In this document: positions 1 through 11,576 of the stretch, piece by piece
How the letters are laid out: each line of letters starts with the position of its first letter
How positions within the stretch are numbered: the first letter of the stretch is position 1
Assembly: GCA_021229015.1 (NCBI GenBank)
Contig: CM037789.1
Span: 32,779,856-32,843,855, forward strand
Direction of reading: 5' to 3'
DNA: 64,000 nucleotides
Source: Solen grandis
Taxonomy: Eukaryota; Mollusca; Bivalvia; Adapedonta; Solenidae
The notes under the pieces: generated by a model
The model's input: the letters and a program-made list of their open reading frames with translations, nothing else
What the model was told of the DNA's origin: nothing
The model's database searches: none
Position numbers and translations under genes: made by a program

Positions 1-300
1 CAGTTGTAGAGCCCAAACTAATTTTAATAGCAGGTGAAACCTGTGATGACAAATGATGTCATATAAAAATGAAAATCATTGCATTTAACGGGGACTATGG
101 AAACTGTCCAAATCTGTTTAATTTATTTTTATCATATCTGGAAACTTCAAAATACTTAATTGTATTTCAAGTCCTTAGTTCAAAAGTTGTTTTTGTCATA
201 GAACCTTGGCCTTTTCAAACTTTGGTAAGCTGAAGAGATGTACACATCTAGATCTTGAGATATACGTTCTGTGAAAATTTAAAGAAAATCTGACCATAAC

Positions 301-542
301 TTAACCCTTTCCCTCATAGAGGATACCATGAAAAGACCTATGTGAACAGCATAAAACCAGATCAGCCTGCGAATAACTTGCAGGCTGATCAGGTTTTATG
401 CTGTTCGCTGCTCCTCCGTGGTCTGGTAATGAGGACTTTGTAATTAAATTTGGTAAGGTTTAACTGTGGTTTTCTGCAGATCAGGCTTTATGTGATACCT
501 ATTGAGTGCGTCAAAATGAGTCTATATTAGGGAAAGGGTTAA
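301..542 (+). mobile_element. TTAACCCTTT MITE, copy 1
   Basis: Non-autonomous element with inverted ends: TTAACCCTTTCCCTCATA at the left and AGGGAAAGGGTTAA at the right. An internal inverted repeat (AGCATAAAACCAGATCAGCC / GGCTGATCAGGTTTTATGCT) can fold into a hairpin. Three other near-full copies lie in this window. No coding capacity. Confidence 0.9.
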
Positions 543-1280
543 TATTCTTTCATCCTATTTTTATAAAGGGCTTCTTTTGATGAAAAAAAATATTCCTCAA
601 GATAGACATCTAAGGATAAATTAAGAGCTAGAACTTAATTAGTAAAGTTGGTAAATTTACTATTTAATAATTAACAATTAATCATCTAGCCAAATATGAG
701 CGATATTGCATAAGACATACAGACAGACATTTCATTTTGTTCTATTTATCACGAAAGTAGATCTGAGCAAAACATAGTTTATTGTATCCGAAAAACATAT
801 CTTGTCCGAATATATATCACCTCTGTGATTTAATTGGACTTCTTTATTAGTCAATTCTTGTGCTTTAAAAATGGATCGGCGTGGTTATCAGCTGCTATAT
901 CGTAGTTGTTAACAGTTATGAAATGCTTATTCGTGCAGTAGTTTAGCAGGAATACGATTAAATTGATTACTCTGAATCCGTTTCCTGGGTTTTGTGTAAA
1001 CATTGACTGGTTCCCAACAACCATGAATTTAACATATCCGTTATATTCGCTCATCGTTTTCTGGCTATGATACTATGGATTAGGCAGGATACCATATAAT
1101 AAGACGTTAATTAATAACGATGATATCCCCCTCCCCCACCAAAAAAGATCTGACACTATGTAAAAAAACAAAAGTGTAGATCTAGGCTTCTCAAGCAAAG
1201 ACCATTAAGCAATATTATCTAAAAGTCAAATTGATCTGAGATTTTATATTATTTTAACCAAGTAAAATCTTAATTTACTG
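543..1280. other. No gene seen
   Basis: AT-rich sequence with short spurious reading frames only; no repeat family recognised. Confidence 0.5.
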
Positions 1281-1281
1281 C

Positions 1282-1342
1282 CCCGTGCTGGAATCGAACT
1301 CGAGACCTTATGCAAATCGGACACTCTACCACATCGCCACAA
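1282..1342 (-). repeat. tRNA-like fragment, probably a SINE head
   Basis: On the minus strand, an A-box-like TGGCGATGTGGTAGAGTG is followed by a B-box-like GAGTTCGATTCC at tRNA spacing. The anticodon arm does not pair properly, so this looks like a decayed tRNA-derived head rather than a working tRNA. Confidence 0.5.
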
Positions 1343-2179
1343 AAGCTAGCTCTATGACAAGTTAGTACAAGTGCCATATTATACCTCTACACATTATTTG
1401 TGAAACTCGTAGATATAATTTGTAATTATATATTTATATCATTATATCATAAATCACCATTCATCACGCCGACGTGTGTTTATTTAAAGCGTCAAGAAAA
1501 TAAATTATTTAAATAAATAAGTCATGCAATGTCTATGTCACCGTAAGAATTTTAATAACAGCAAAGGTCTTTAACAGATACATAAATAAAGCTGTCTGCG
1601 AAGTGAACATTCTGAATTCATGCAGCTGTCTTCATTCATATCGAGACGCTGCTGTGCACAGGCTATAATATTCTTGACTGTAGTCTTGTGTAAAACATTC
1701 GGTCCGAAACAGTTTCAATATAGATCTACATATCTAAGAGAATTTTGTGATAAAAAAAAAAACACTATACATTTAAAAAAAAATATAATTGAGTCAGGAT
1801 ACTTATTTTAAATTTCGGGAATTTCCAACTCAACGGGAAGCATATAATTAATTACCATAAGCGAAATAATCAACATAACGTCTGAAATATAGTACATGTG
1901 TACACATATGACAGAGAGAAGAGAACAGTTTGTTGTCATCAGATTCAAACCCCTGTTCACCACAAATAATGTTTTCACGTGACGTCATTTTCAGGGGTTT
2001 TCACTTTTGCGTCAATGGGACTCGTATGATTTGATATATTACTACGCATGCATATTTCCTTTATATTTCTTCATTCGTAATCCATTTTAGTTCTGATTTG
2101 ACAGATTATCGCATTTTGTCATCCTCGAGTTTCATTGAAGTCTTACATTTTCTAATATAATCATTGATGGCACTTGTTT

Positions 2180-2333
2180 TTATCGCGGATTAACTTCCGC
2201 AAAAAAACCTCATCACTTGTCAAATTTAGAGGGTGGTTCTACGCATCGAAGTGTCAAATAAAGAATTGAAAGAAATTTGAGTGATTTTTCGCGTTCTTTC
2301 AAGCCACCGTATACTAAAGCGACATTTTATAAG
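2180..2333 (+). promoter_or_regulatory. Candidate non-coding first exon / promoter zone of Rab5
   Basis: A short stretch with more CpG than its AT-rich surroundings, ending in AAG followed by GTGCGT (donor-like, intron from 2334). It lies upstream of the Rab5 coding exons, whose first coding exon begins with an acceptor and so needs a 5' exon. There is no transcript evidence; other positions are possible. Confidence 0.22.
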
Positions 2334-3070
2334 GTGCGTATGAAAGAATGCTACAAACATTGTCGAGAAAACTGTTTATATTTAATTGTAAATAAAATAA
2401 TCAATACATCAAAATGGCTGACTTCTAAGGATTACTAAACCGAGAAAAAGTATAGATTAATGTCAGAAATGAGGTGTTTGTAGAAACGACTGCTTCCCTT
2501 TGTTTGCTAAATGATTGCTTATGTACCTCATCTTTAATTGTATTCGGCATTACTTAAGCTGCTGCGAAGGAACCGACATAGGATGTGTCGGAGCACTTTT
2601 GTTTATGTTTTTTGACAGCCAGTATATCGTGAGTCATAACTGCCTGACCAAATTTGATATTCAGAAATCAGTACTCAGCTGATTAGTATCCTAGGTAATA
2701 CACACAGGTTTATATGTAAGCATATCAGTACAATCTCAAATTCTAGAATGGTGCCATTTCTGATGCTTTAAAATATTTAATTTACAGTCTCTTTAAGATT
2801 ATATGAAAGTGAATGTTTCCTTGTTTCACTGATAGATTTGTGTTGCATAACAAAATATATGTATTACAGATGAAGTATTAAGAAGAAGTGCAGCATTAGA
2901 TTCAAAATTTTATTCCTCAATTTAACTTGATTTTAGTGCTTTTAGAAAAGGATGTTTATCTAGCAGCTTCATCTTTAATTTGGTTTAATGGCAGGTGTGT
3001 GTATCCATTTCTGGATCAGTACCAATTAGGTGATGTGCATAAGTATACTTCCATAAGTTATTTCTATGGT

Positions 3071-3271
3071 TGTATACACCATTTCACCAGAGTATCGGCA
3101 ATGCCTGGTATAATTCACAGATTTAAATTGATCAATCAGTGACTTTGGTAAAATCTCAAATGTGTTTATTCCCCACTGAACAATGTGTGGAATTATTCAC
3201 CAGCATGTAGATTAGGTGTTTGGGAGGTGCTCATTGATTGACATAGCTTTACGTCTCATTTCGAAGTGTTG
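3071..3271 (+). repeat. Dispersed ~190-bp repeat, copy 1
   Basis: Closely resembles 37254-37443 in the same orientation: shared runs include ATTTCACCAGAG, TCGGCAAT, GGTATAATTC, ATCAGTGACT, CACCAGCATG and GTGTTTGGGA. No coding frame or clear inverted ends; family unknown. Confidence 0.75.
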
Positions 3272-4151
3272 ACATTTGGCATTGTACATATTAAACAACA
3301 AGTTAACTTGGATTATAGGGCATATGTAAGCGTTAACCCATTTATTTGCCCATGCAGCATCTGCAGTTCCATGTCACTTTGATGAAGTTTTATTTATACC
3401 TTCGCAAAAGAATGTTTACAATGGTATATTGTAAATTACATATTTTAAGGGGCTATGTTTTAAGAGTTATGGCCCCTTTCACATTTCTCTACATTGATTA
3501 TATTGATCTATATTTATATAGAGAGAGAAAGTTTGATGTGTAAACTTATTTAGTTATGGTGATATTACTATGAAACTTGGCATTGGTGATCACTATGATA
3601 GAATGAAAGTAGATCTGACCCTTAGGAATTTCTCTACACTATCACATATCAAATGAAGGGAAATTACTTATCCAGTTTAGGAGATTACCAAGGAATTTGT
3701 TTCATGTTTATTAAATGTAACCTTGTACATGGCCTTCTTCTTCTTCTTCTTCAGAGTAGCATTCTGAGTATTAATCACTTTCATTGATAGTGTTTGTTAT
3801 TTTTGTTTGAATCCTTTTCATTTTTCACCCAAATATCATCTCTAATTTTAGATTGAATATCATTGGTATGCATATCACACTCTACCAGTTTGGGTTGGCA
3901 TGATTTTTTCCTGCTTCTATTTAGAATACTTTTCATGCATTTTAATTTTTTTTTGTTTCTTTTGAAACTGTGACATGAATTTATGCTTTATAAATACATA
4001 AGCTTAGAAAAGGTATCCATCAGAGAAGATAATAGTTTCATTTTATCTTGTATTTGTGAGCAGTCTTTATAATTTGATGCTTTAATGTTATACTTGACTT
4101 ACAATTGATTAATTGAACTTGTGTTTGATGAGCAATAGGATTGTCAGTCAG
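3272..4151. other. No gene seen
   Basis: AT-rich, upstream of the Rab5 coding exons and presumably its 5' intron. A short (CTT)n run lies near 3737-3752. Nothing else supported. Confidence 0.5.
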
Positions 4152-4176
4152 TTAACCCTTTACCTCGTGAATAACC

Positions 4177-4483
4177 ATCCCCGGTGGCCGAGTGGTTAGA
4201 GCGTCCACCTTGGGAGCTGGAGGTCGTGGGTTTGATCCCCGGCCGAGACATACCAAAGTCGTAAAAAATGGTACTGTTATAGCTCCTTTGCTTGGTGCTC
4301 AGCATATAAGGGTAGTTGCAGGACTGGTTGGCCTGGTGTCAGGATAATGTGACTGGGTGTGGTATCATGCCACATGTCTACGGCATGATACTACAGTGTG
4401 GCAGCACTATATCTATCTCAAGTAGACATCGCCTCCAAATGACTGAAATACTGTCGGTGGGACGTTAAACCCAACAAACAAAC
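4177..4483 (+). mobile_element. tRNA-derived SINE family A, full length
   Basis: The head has an A box (TGGCCGAGTGGTTAGAGCG) and B box (GGGTTTGATCCCC). The body includes GTGTCAGGATAATGTGACTG, and the 3' domain is ATGACTGAAATACTGTC then GGGACGTTAAACCC, ending in (CAAA)n. Flanks AATAACCAT (4170-4178) and AATAATCAT (4489-4497) may be the target-site duplication. It would be a short non-coding retroposon transcribed by RNA polymerase III and mobilised by a LINE in trans. Confidence 0.9.
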
Positions 4484-5171
4484 CTCATAATAATCATGTT
4501 CAGATCTATGACTTAATATTAAAATTTCTGGTATATGAAACTGGAATTTTCTTTATTATGCAAGTTGTGTAGAATATCAACTAAGATCATATTCATTATC
4601 TTGAAGCTGTCTGGTCTGTATGAAATGAAGGGTTAATTTGGAAGGCCAGGTTTTGTAATACAAATGCTGTTAAAGCTGTTTACCCCGGTATGTCAATACA
4701 TGATATTACTTTGTCCTTAGCAAAATTAATTAGCAATATTTCAACACAGGAGACATCAGGTCAGATGGACTGGTGCTTATTGGAATGTCTAGATAACATT
4801 ATTACTTGGAACAAATCTACAGCAGGAATATTTTAAGAAAGTTCTCTCTATACAGTCTCACAAAGACCTGGACTATTTTATTTGAAAGTTAGCTGCCCAA
4901 ACCCACACACTATTTTGTGTCAGACTTATAGGCATGATAACAATTTCCATGCAAAGGAAAAACAGCTGTTCAGAGAAAGTTGTTGTTTGTGTGTATGCTT
5001 AGAAAAATAGAAGGTTGAAGATAACAAGAATAATAATGAAGAAAAAAAATATACGAGCCCAGTGTTCTTGATTACTTCTAATTTAGAGTCCTGTTATTGT
5101 TGAGGTGGGAGGGAGGAAGGGGGCAAAAGGACAACTGTGTTGTTTCGTTTTAGCACTCCTGAGATGATATA

Positions 5172-6359
5172 CAGGGGTTTCAATAAGACTGTTTCTGTCC
5201 AAAAGTCAGGAATTTTTGAAAATTCCATGTCTGAATTTCAGGAATTTTTCAGGAATTCTTCGTACATTTTTAACTTTAATTGACATTTAATTGATTAATT
5301 AAGGATGTTTAAGTGCTTAGTGACATAAACAACAATATTCAGTAACAATAAATATTATTTCATACAAAATCCTAGGATTTAATATAAAATCATCTACTTA
5401 ATTTTGCCCCAGAACTGTGTTTTGTGTCCGTTTATTAGTCCCCTACCGGTGTTCACACCGGAGGGGACTATAGGTTTGCTGTCCGTCCGTCTGTCTGTCC
5501 GCTCATATCTGGATCCCGCGATAACTTAATAACTAAGCAAGCTAACTTGATGAAACTTGGTTTATGACTAGATGCCAATGTGTAGATTATGCACATCGTT
5601 TTATTTTTGTTCTTCGACTAAAATTGTGGTTGCTATGGTAACGGAAATAGTGAAAATATGGCAAAAAATGGGATCCCGCGATAACTAAGCAAGCTAACTT
5701 GATGAAACTTGTATATGACTAGATGGCAATGTGTAGATTATGCACGTCATTTTATTTTTGTTTTGACTAAAATTGTGGTTGCTATGGTAACGGAAATAGT
5801 GAAAATATGGCAAAAAATGGGATTGATTACCATATTGAGTCAAGGTGGAGCCGGTAGGGGACTCTATGTGTTGCATACAACACCAGTTACTTGTTTTTCA
5901 TTTCATTAACCAGCAATAATATTGCATGACTGATTATCTGGCTATAAAAAAATCATAATCATCATAATCTACTGCATGTACGCACACATTTTTCAGAAAT
6001 AAGGCAAACTTAAACATTTTTAATTTATTTTTCATTTTTTACACTAGAGTACACTTAGATTGTTATTCATAACTATTTAAGGGAAAAAAAAGAGATCTAT
6101 ATAGTGTATATACCTACGGTTTGTAAATTTCTTATTAAAAGAAAATTTTTGTTTTGGAGAAGATATTTAGAGGAGGTATGTGAAAGTGATAGATTATAAT
6201 AGTTTCATATAAAAATATACTAAAGAGTTATAATGTACTCTGTTTCTAATTCCTTTGTGTTATTGGTTTTTGAAAAGGAAAGAAAAACACCCGGGGTCAG
6301 ATTCTGGGACATATTTTAGGATTTTCAGGATATATGATACGTCTGCTTATTGACCCTTG
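5172..6359 (-). mobile_element. hAT-like non-autonomous transposon, copy A (inverted)
   Basis: The ends are CAGGGGTTTCAATAAG and, at the right, CTTATTGACCCTTG, an imperfect inverted match. The left 100 bases match the reverse complement of 9560-9657, and the right 60 bases match the reverse complement of 8289-8350, so this is the 8289-9657 element in opposite orientation. A second element (5437-5863) sits inside it. The CAGGG-type ends suggest hAT, but no transposase is present to prove it. Confidence 0.8.
5437..5863 (+). mobile_element. AGTCCCCTACCGG foldback element nested in copy A
   Basis: Terminal inverted repeats AGTCCCCTACCGG / CCGGTAGGGGACT. The body carries a ~160-bp unit twice in tandem, starting at 5511 and 5671 (both beginning GGATCCCGCGATAACT). 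A subterminal hairpin (ACCGGTGT / ACACCGG) lies at the left end. Non-coding; both strands read through as short open frames only because of the repeats. Confidence 0.88.
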
Positions 6360-6861
6360 ACTATATGAGAATACTTTTAACTTTTTGTCATATCTTTGTC
6401 ATGGACACTTGTTTACTGAATCCTTTTCCAAGTAAGAAACCTGCTGTAGCCCAATTGACTTATGGATCAAATGGCTAAAATACATGCAAGTTGTTTACAG
6501 ATTTATTTAATGTAGTAAGCTTTAAGGGGTTGGTATTTCAATTTGGTTTTATAAAACATCTTACATTGAGATTTTCCTAAACCTCAGACATCTTACATTC
6601 AGTACTACTTCTATTTTGAAGAAATTCAAGGCCATCGATATAGGTTGAGGACATGCTAATAATAGCATGTGTATGTGTATCTTCTAACATGTCCATGTAG
6701 TACATAAGGTAATTCTAGACATTCCAAGTTTTAAGCTAATGAGGAAAGTTTGAGATGTTTTGTGAAATGCAAGTCTGGACAGATCTATTAATATTATTTG
6801 ACAATTTTGTTGACAAAGATGATTAGTTAAATAATTTTTATATACATTTTCTCCATTTCAG

Positions 6862-7056
6862 ACCTGATCCCACATTCATAACACCGAGGTAAGATGTCAG
6901 CGAGGGGGAGTGCTCAGAGGCCCAACGGGGCAGCACAAGGGAAGATTTGTCAGTTCAAGCTTGTGCTCCTTGGTGAATCAGCCGTGGGAAAGTCAAGTCT
7001 TGTCTTGCGCTTCGTGAAAGGACAGTTTCATGAATACCAAGAAAGCACTATTGGAG
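6862..7056 (+). CDS. RAB5: Rab5 first coding exon with 5'UTR part
   Basis: The acceptor follows TTTCAG (AG at 6860-6861). The first 32 bases are untranslated and contain an in-frame TAA; the ATG is at 6894 and the donor GTTAGT starts at 7057. It codes residues 1-54 plus the first base of codon 55. Because the exon opens with an acceptor, at least one non-coding exon must lie upstream. Confidence 0.93.
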
Positions 7057-10000
7057 GTTAGTACATTAGATATGATTTAAGTATTCAAGAAGTTATAATA
7101 TTTAGCAAAGCTTCTCCGGTTCTCAGAACTTCTCTTTGTTAAGGATTCATCCATGTGAATCCTTTTCTGCATGTACTGATAGTGATTATGTAGGCCTAGG
7201 AACCTGGTAGTGGCAAATAATTCCTCACCAAGAATACTGTTCTGTGCCCCTGAAATATTCTTCTTTGTAATTTCCTTGATTTAACTTTCTCAAATTTGGA
7301 AGGGCAAGGCAGAATGAGTGATTACTTTAGAAATTTTACATCCCTGTATTGTGTAGGATTTTGTTATAAATTTTGTAGATCTGTATCAATTTTTGCTCCA
7401 GTGGAAGACAGGACCCTTCAGATTATAAAAATGATAGACTTAGGGCTATGGGTGATTGTTTATGTCATTAATTTCTTATAAACCAATCTTCTATGTATAG
7501 TCCCTAATGATTATTCTTAAAGGGCTTCGATTCTAAATCCAATATTTGTTTCTTTCATTTCAGCTGCATTTCTAACACAGACTGTTTGTCTAGATGATAC
7601 CACAGTGAAGTTCGAAATCTGGGACACTGCAGGTAATGTACCAGATAAGCAAAACATTAAAATGACAATGCCGGCAGTATTGATCAATTGTCAAACCATA
7701 TCAGCCTGTCAGTTCTGTAAGATGTTTTGGTCACAAATTATTAATAAGTTTGAGACCACAATTAACAGCAAAGAAATTATAAGACTGGAAAAGTCTGTTT
7801 GGGTGATTCTGTTTATAAAAAGCTGTTATACAGTATTTTTTATACCCCCCACCAAAAAAGTTTGTTAGTTGGTCCGTCTATTCAAATTTAAGCTGCTTGC
7901 ATCAGTTTTATAATTCCGGTTTTGATTGTAAACTAGGTTTGATTGTTGAAAGTATATGCCTTAACCCTTTCCCTCATAGAGGACACCATGAAAAGACCTG
8001 TGCGAACAGCATAAAACCAGCTCAGCCTGCGAGTAACTCACAGGCTGATCAGGTTTATGCTGTTCGCTGCTCCTCAATGGTCTGGAAATGAGGATTTTAT
8101 AATTAAATTTGGTAAGGTTTAACTGCGGTTTTCTGCAGATCAGGCTGTATGTGATACCTATTGAGGGCATCAAAATGAGTCTACTATATGAGGGAAAGGG
8201 TTAAGTGTAGCCTGATTGTGGTATGACTCTGGATTGTATCAGTACAATAATTTGTAAAAAAAAATCTATAGAAAATTAAAGGGGTGTACAGGGGTTTCAA
8301 TAAGCAGACGTAGACATATTATACATCCTCAAGATCCCAAAATACATCCCAGAATTTGAACTGGGCATTCTGAAAATTCCTCAAATGGCCATGTACGCAT
8401 CTGTTTATGGTACTGAACGTTTTCATTCATGTTAAAACTAGTTAGAACCAGATTTTCATAAGCAAAAACTGATGATGTTGCTTTGACAGGTGGCTAATTA
8501 ATAGTCAATGACCGTAATGAGTGCCAATGTGTATATTATAAGCAGCAAACTCCACCCACTGATTGAGTGACACCTTAAAAATGGGTCAGGTACCAGACTT
8601 AATTATTGTCTGCTTTGATGCCCTCCCACTATCTAATTAAGTTCATTAGGCAATTATCACAAGTTTATATCTGCATGGAATTCTAAACTTTTGACTACAA
8701 ATTCAGATACAGTTAAATCAAGGAAATAGCATTGAAGAAAAAAAAAACACGAAACCGCAAAAGTCAGAAATTGACATCGAACATTTTCATAAGAGTAAAA
8801 AAGAATAAAAGGGAAAGAAAAAAAAGAAAAAAGGATCAACCATGACTTATTCTACTCAGTAAACCTTTTTTCCCTTTACTCAATTTATTCCCTTCAATCT
8901 TGCATTGAAAGACAGCTTAATGCCAGTATGGCAAACTTTCAGGTGCGTAAAATCGCTGATTTTTCTCTATAAAAACTTGAAGGTAATACTTTAATTTTTG
9001 GTCAAAGGCTTAAAACATGTTTTTAGTATTCTGCAGAGCAAAATGCAAACCTATCATTCCCCATCCAAATTAAAAAAATAATCAGGGACAGGGTTTATTT
9101 CTAATTGTCATCAGTTTTCGCGGATTTAATTATTTTGTAAAACAATTATATTGATCATTTAACTCACTCCCATAATAATTCTTTATGATTAATTATTTAT
9201 GTTTTTTCAATTAATAGAAAATGAATAATGCACAGAAAATACAAAATTTGGGCAAAATTAAATGGATATTAAATATTTTCTATTAATTAATATTTATTAT
9301 TACTGAATATTAATATTTTTATGTCAATGAGTAAGCACTAAGACATCATCAAAATAGAAAATGTGCAGAACAACAACACAAGAGCCCACCCACCAAACAT
9401 TAAAATATTTACTAGTTGCATTTATGATTTAAGGAACATTTATCTACATGACTTGGTATGAAGTTATAAACAGATAGGCCAACTTCAGCATTGGTAACTC
9501 AGACAAATTTTTGTGAGAACACAATTTTAAGACATGTAAAAGCAGAATAAACAGTATTTTTACTTGCCCATCAAACCTGCCAATTACCTGAAAATTCCTG
9601 AAAATCAGACATGGATTTTTCAGAAATTCCTGATTTTGGGTCTTAATGAAACCTCTGGGTGTATAACTCTAGTCTAGCATACAAATAGAACAGTTTTGTA
9701 TGATTTCTGTATGTCTTACATGTGTTAGCTCCAGCTTACTTTGTGATTTATTAGTAGCCTAAAAAGGGGGAAAAATAATTCAGTGACTCATTATATTGTA
9801 GAATTTGCCACCTATAAAAAAAAAAGATTTTTTTTTTTCAGGTCAGGAAAGATACCACAGTTTAGCACCAATGTATTATAGAGGGGCACAAGCTGCAATA
9901 GTCGTCTACGACATCACTAACACAGTAAGTATTGTCGTATCAAAACTGGTACCCTGCTTAACTTGCAAAGTGTGAGCTTCGCTGGAATCACATATGCCTC

Positions 10001-11576
10001 CTTTATACTTCAGGGCAATTTCTGTGAAAAGAGTTATTGGGTTTGTGTATACATTTCCAACAAATGTGGTAATGGTTACTGTTACAAAAAGTAAAATAAA
10101 AAAAATGGAATTGAAAGCTATATAATTATGGGAGTTTGTGTCTAAAGACAAAGTGATGTCAGCATACAGGCCTTCTCAGGTGATAGGGAATGGGGCTTGA
10201 TACCAATAATGTAATATTGTAGCTTTTAACTCTAAAAGCAGAAAAATGCTGTAATTAGTTCTATTCTTTTGATATTGTAAAACGGTATAAAAGACTTAAT
10301 TTAAGGGAAACAACTTTGTAATGATAATATATATAATGTATTTGTTATTGCAGGACACATTTGGTAGAGCCAAAACTTGGGTAAAAGAATTACAAAGACA
10401 GGCTAGTCCAAACATCGTTATAGCCCTTGCTGGGAATAAGGCTGACCTGGCCAATAAACGAATGGTGGAATTTGAGGTAAGTGTTTTATAAATCATTGTG
10501 AGGAACCCACTCTTGGCAGACACTGTTTTAGCCATCCTTTGCTTACCTTTATAGACTAAAGGTCACTTCATGATTTGATGAAGATTTTTAACTAATCAGT
10601 ATGCATTCAATTCTATGACAATTAAACAAGGACAAGCAGATAATTTGAGGATGCAATATAGATCTTCATTGTGTGTTTCATATTGTTTGGAAATTGTGGA
10701 AAGTATTTAGAACTCATAAATTTGATTTGGTCAAGATGCTGAATTATAGTTGAATACCAGCTGCAATGGTCAATTTTCTGATCTTTTATCTTACAGGAAG
10801 CCCAGGCATATGCAGAGGAAAACAGTTTGTTATTTATGGAAACTTCAGCAAAAACCGCCATGAACGTGAATGATATATTTTTAGCAATAGGTAAATGCAT
10901 TTCAAGGTTACGTTACCAATACTTGTTGTTGTTTCTGGGAATACATTTTGCCACCTCAAGGCCCCATTATTGGAGGGCTTACCAGGGATGTTTAAGTCAA
11001 AATATTATCACTTATCCTTTCTTGCCCTTCCCAGTTTTATCTCTTTAATTTATATAGACTCAGTTTGACGTATTGGCAAGCAGAGCTGTGTTTACTCATA
11101 CAATGTAGCTCAGATTCTACACACTGCAAAGCAAAGAAAAAAAAACAACACTATTTTATTATACCATTTAAAGTTTCATTTCATAAAAAAGCAATTGTAA
11201 AATTGTATTTTCTCCGTGGTTTTTTCCTTTCAAAAAGAGTTGCATTTGCTTTTGATGAAAAAAGCCCCAAAGAACCTGTCCATAATACATTAACAGACTC
11301 GTATATTTATTAAATGCTCATAGCTGAGTGAATTACTTAAAAAAAAACCTGTTCCTCTCTCTCTCATTCTGTTTAATTTGGAAAACAAGTTTTTACATTT
11401 GGTACTAATCTCTTTTTCTCTTTTCTGAAAATGAAAGTTATAAATTTTTGTCACATTTTACAGCTAAAAAGTTGCCCAAGAGTGACACAGGAGGACAGGC
11501 TGCCCAGCAGAGACAACCTGGGGTCAGATTAAATGGTGAACCGAATGCTTCAGAAGGAGGTGGATGTTGTAAGTAA
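6894..11576 (+). CDS. RAB5: Rab5 small GTPase, complete, six coding exons
   Basis: Early-endosome Rab GTPase controlling homotypic endosome fusion and endocytic traffic (family knowledge). Joining 6894-7056, 7564-7632, 9842-9924, 10354-10476, 10797-10890 and 11464-11576 gives 214 residues plus stop TAA at 11574; every junction is GT-AG and the frame stays open. Visible motifs: P-loop GESAVGKS (27-34), switch I ESTIGAAF (50-57), WDTAGQERYH (74-83), NKAD (133-136), ETSAK (161-165), and C-terminal GGGCCK with the geranylgeranylated Cys pair at 212-213. Ser34, Gln79 and Asn133 fall at the same numbers as in human Rab5A. The ATG is supported by an in-frame TAA at 6879-6881 in the same exon. The tail between about 181 and 208 is divergent, as usual for Rabs. 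No frameshift or missing key residue. The assignment to Rab5 rather than Rab22/21/31 rests on near-identity through switch II and the stretch [17 protein letters not shown]. Confidence 0.97.
7564..7632 (+). CDS. RAB5: Rab5 coding exon 2
   Basis: A 69-base exon between TTTCAG and donor GTAATG. It codes residues 55-77 and the first base of Gly78: switch I end through WDTAG. Confidence 0.96.
7961..8204 (+). mobile_element. TTAACCCTTT MITE, copy 2 (Rab5 intron 2)
   Basis: Full-length relative of 301-542 with both inverted ends intact (TTAACCCTTTCCCTCATA and TATGAGGGAAAGGGTTAA). Lies in sense orientation inside Rab5 intron 2, 85 bases before the hAT-like element. Confidence 0.93.
8289..9657 (+). 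mobile_element. hAT-like non-autonomous transposon, copy B (Rab5 intron 2)
   Basis: Bounded by CAGGGGTTTCAATAAG and CTTAATGAAACCTCTG, with near-matching flanks GGTGTA on each side. At 1369 bp it is longer than copy A because the inner AT-rich part is larger. No transposase frame. It makes up most of Rab5 intron 2. Confidence 0.83.
9842..9924 (+). CDS. RAB5: Rab5 coding exon 3
   Basis: The acceptor follows a long T run ending in CAG; the donor GTAAGT starts at 9925. It codes Gly78 to Thr105, including the catalytic Gln79 and switch II. It is separated from exon 2 by a 2.2-kb intron loaded with transposons. Confidence 0.96.
10354..10476 (+). CDS. RAB5: Rab5 coding exon 4
   Basis: 123 bases in phase 0, residues 106-146, flanked by TTGCAG and GTAAGT. 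It holds the guanine-specificity motif NKAD and the Rab5-typical [15 protein letters not shown]. Confidence 0.96.
10797..10890 (+). CDS. RAB5: Rab5 coding exon 5
   Basis: Residues 147-177 plus one base of codon 178, between TTACAG and GTAAAT. It carries the G5 motif ETSAK and MNVNDIF. Confidence 0.96.
11464..11576 (+). CDS. RAB5: Rab5 terminal coding exon
   Basis: Begins after TTACAG and codes residues 178-214, the hypervariable tail ending GGGCCK, then TAA. The terminal CCK differs from the CCSN of vertebrate Rab5A but keeps the two prenylated cysteines. Confidence 0.95.

Noticed and set aside
8657..8839. Hydrophobic Phe-rich minus-strand frame
   Set aside because: Comes from A-rich sequence within the hAT-like transposon; not a membrane protein gene.
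10296..10900. Minus-strand frames over Rab5 exons 4 and 5
   Set aside because: Shadows of the Rab5 coding sequence on the opposite strand.
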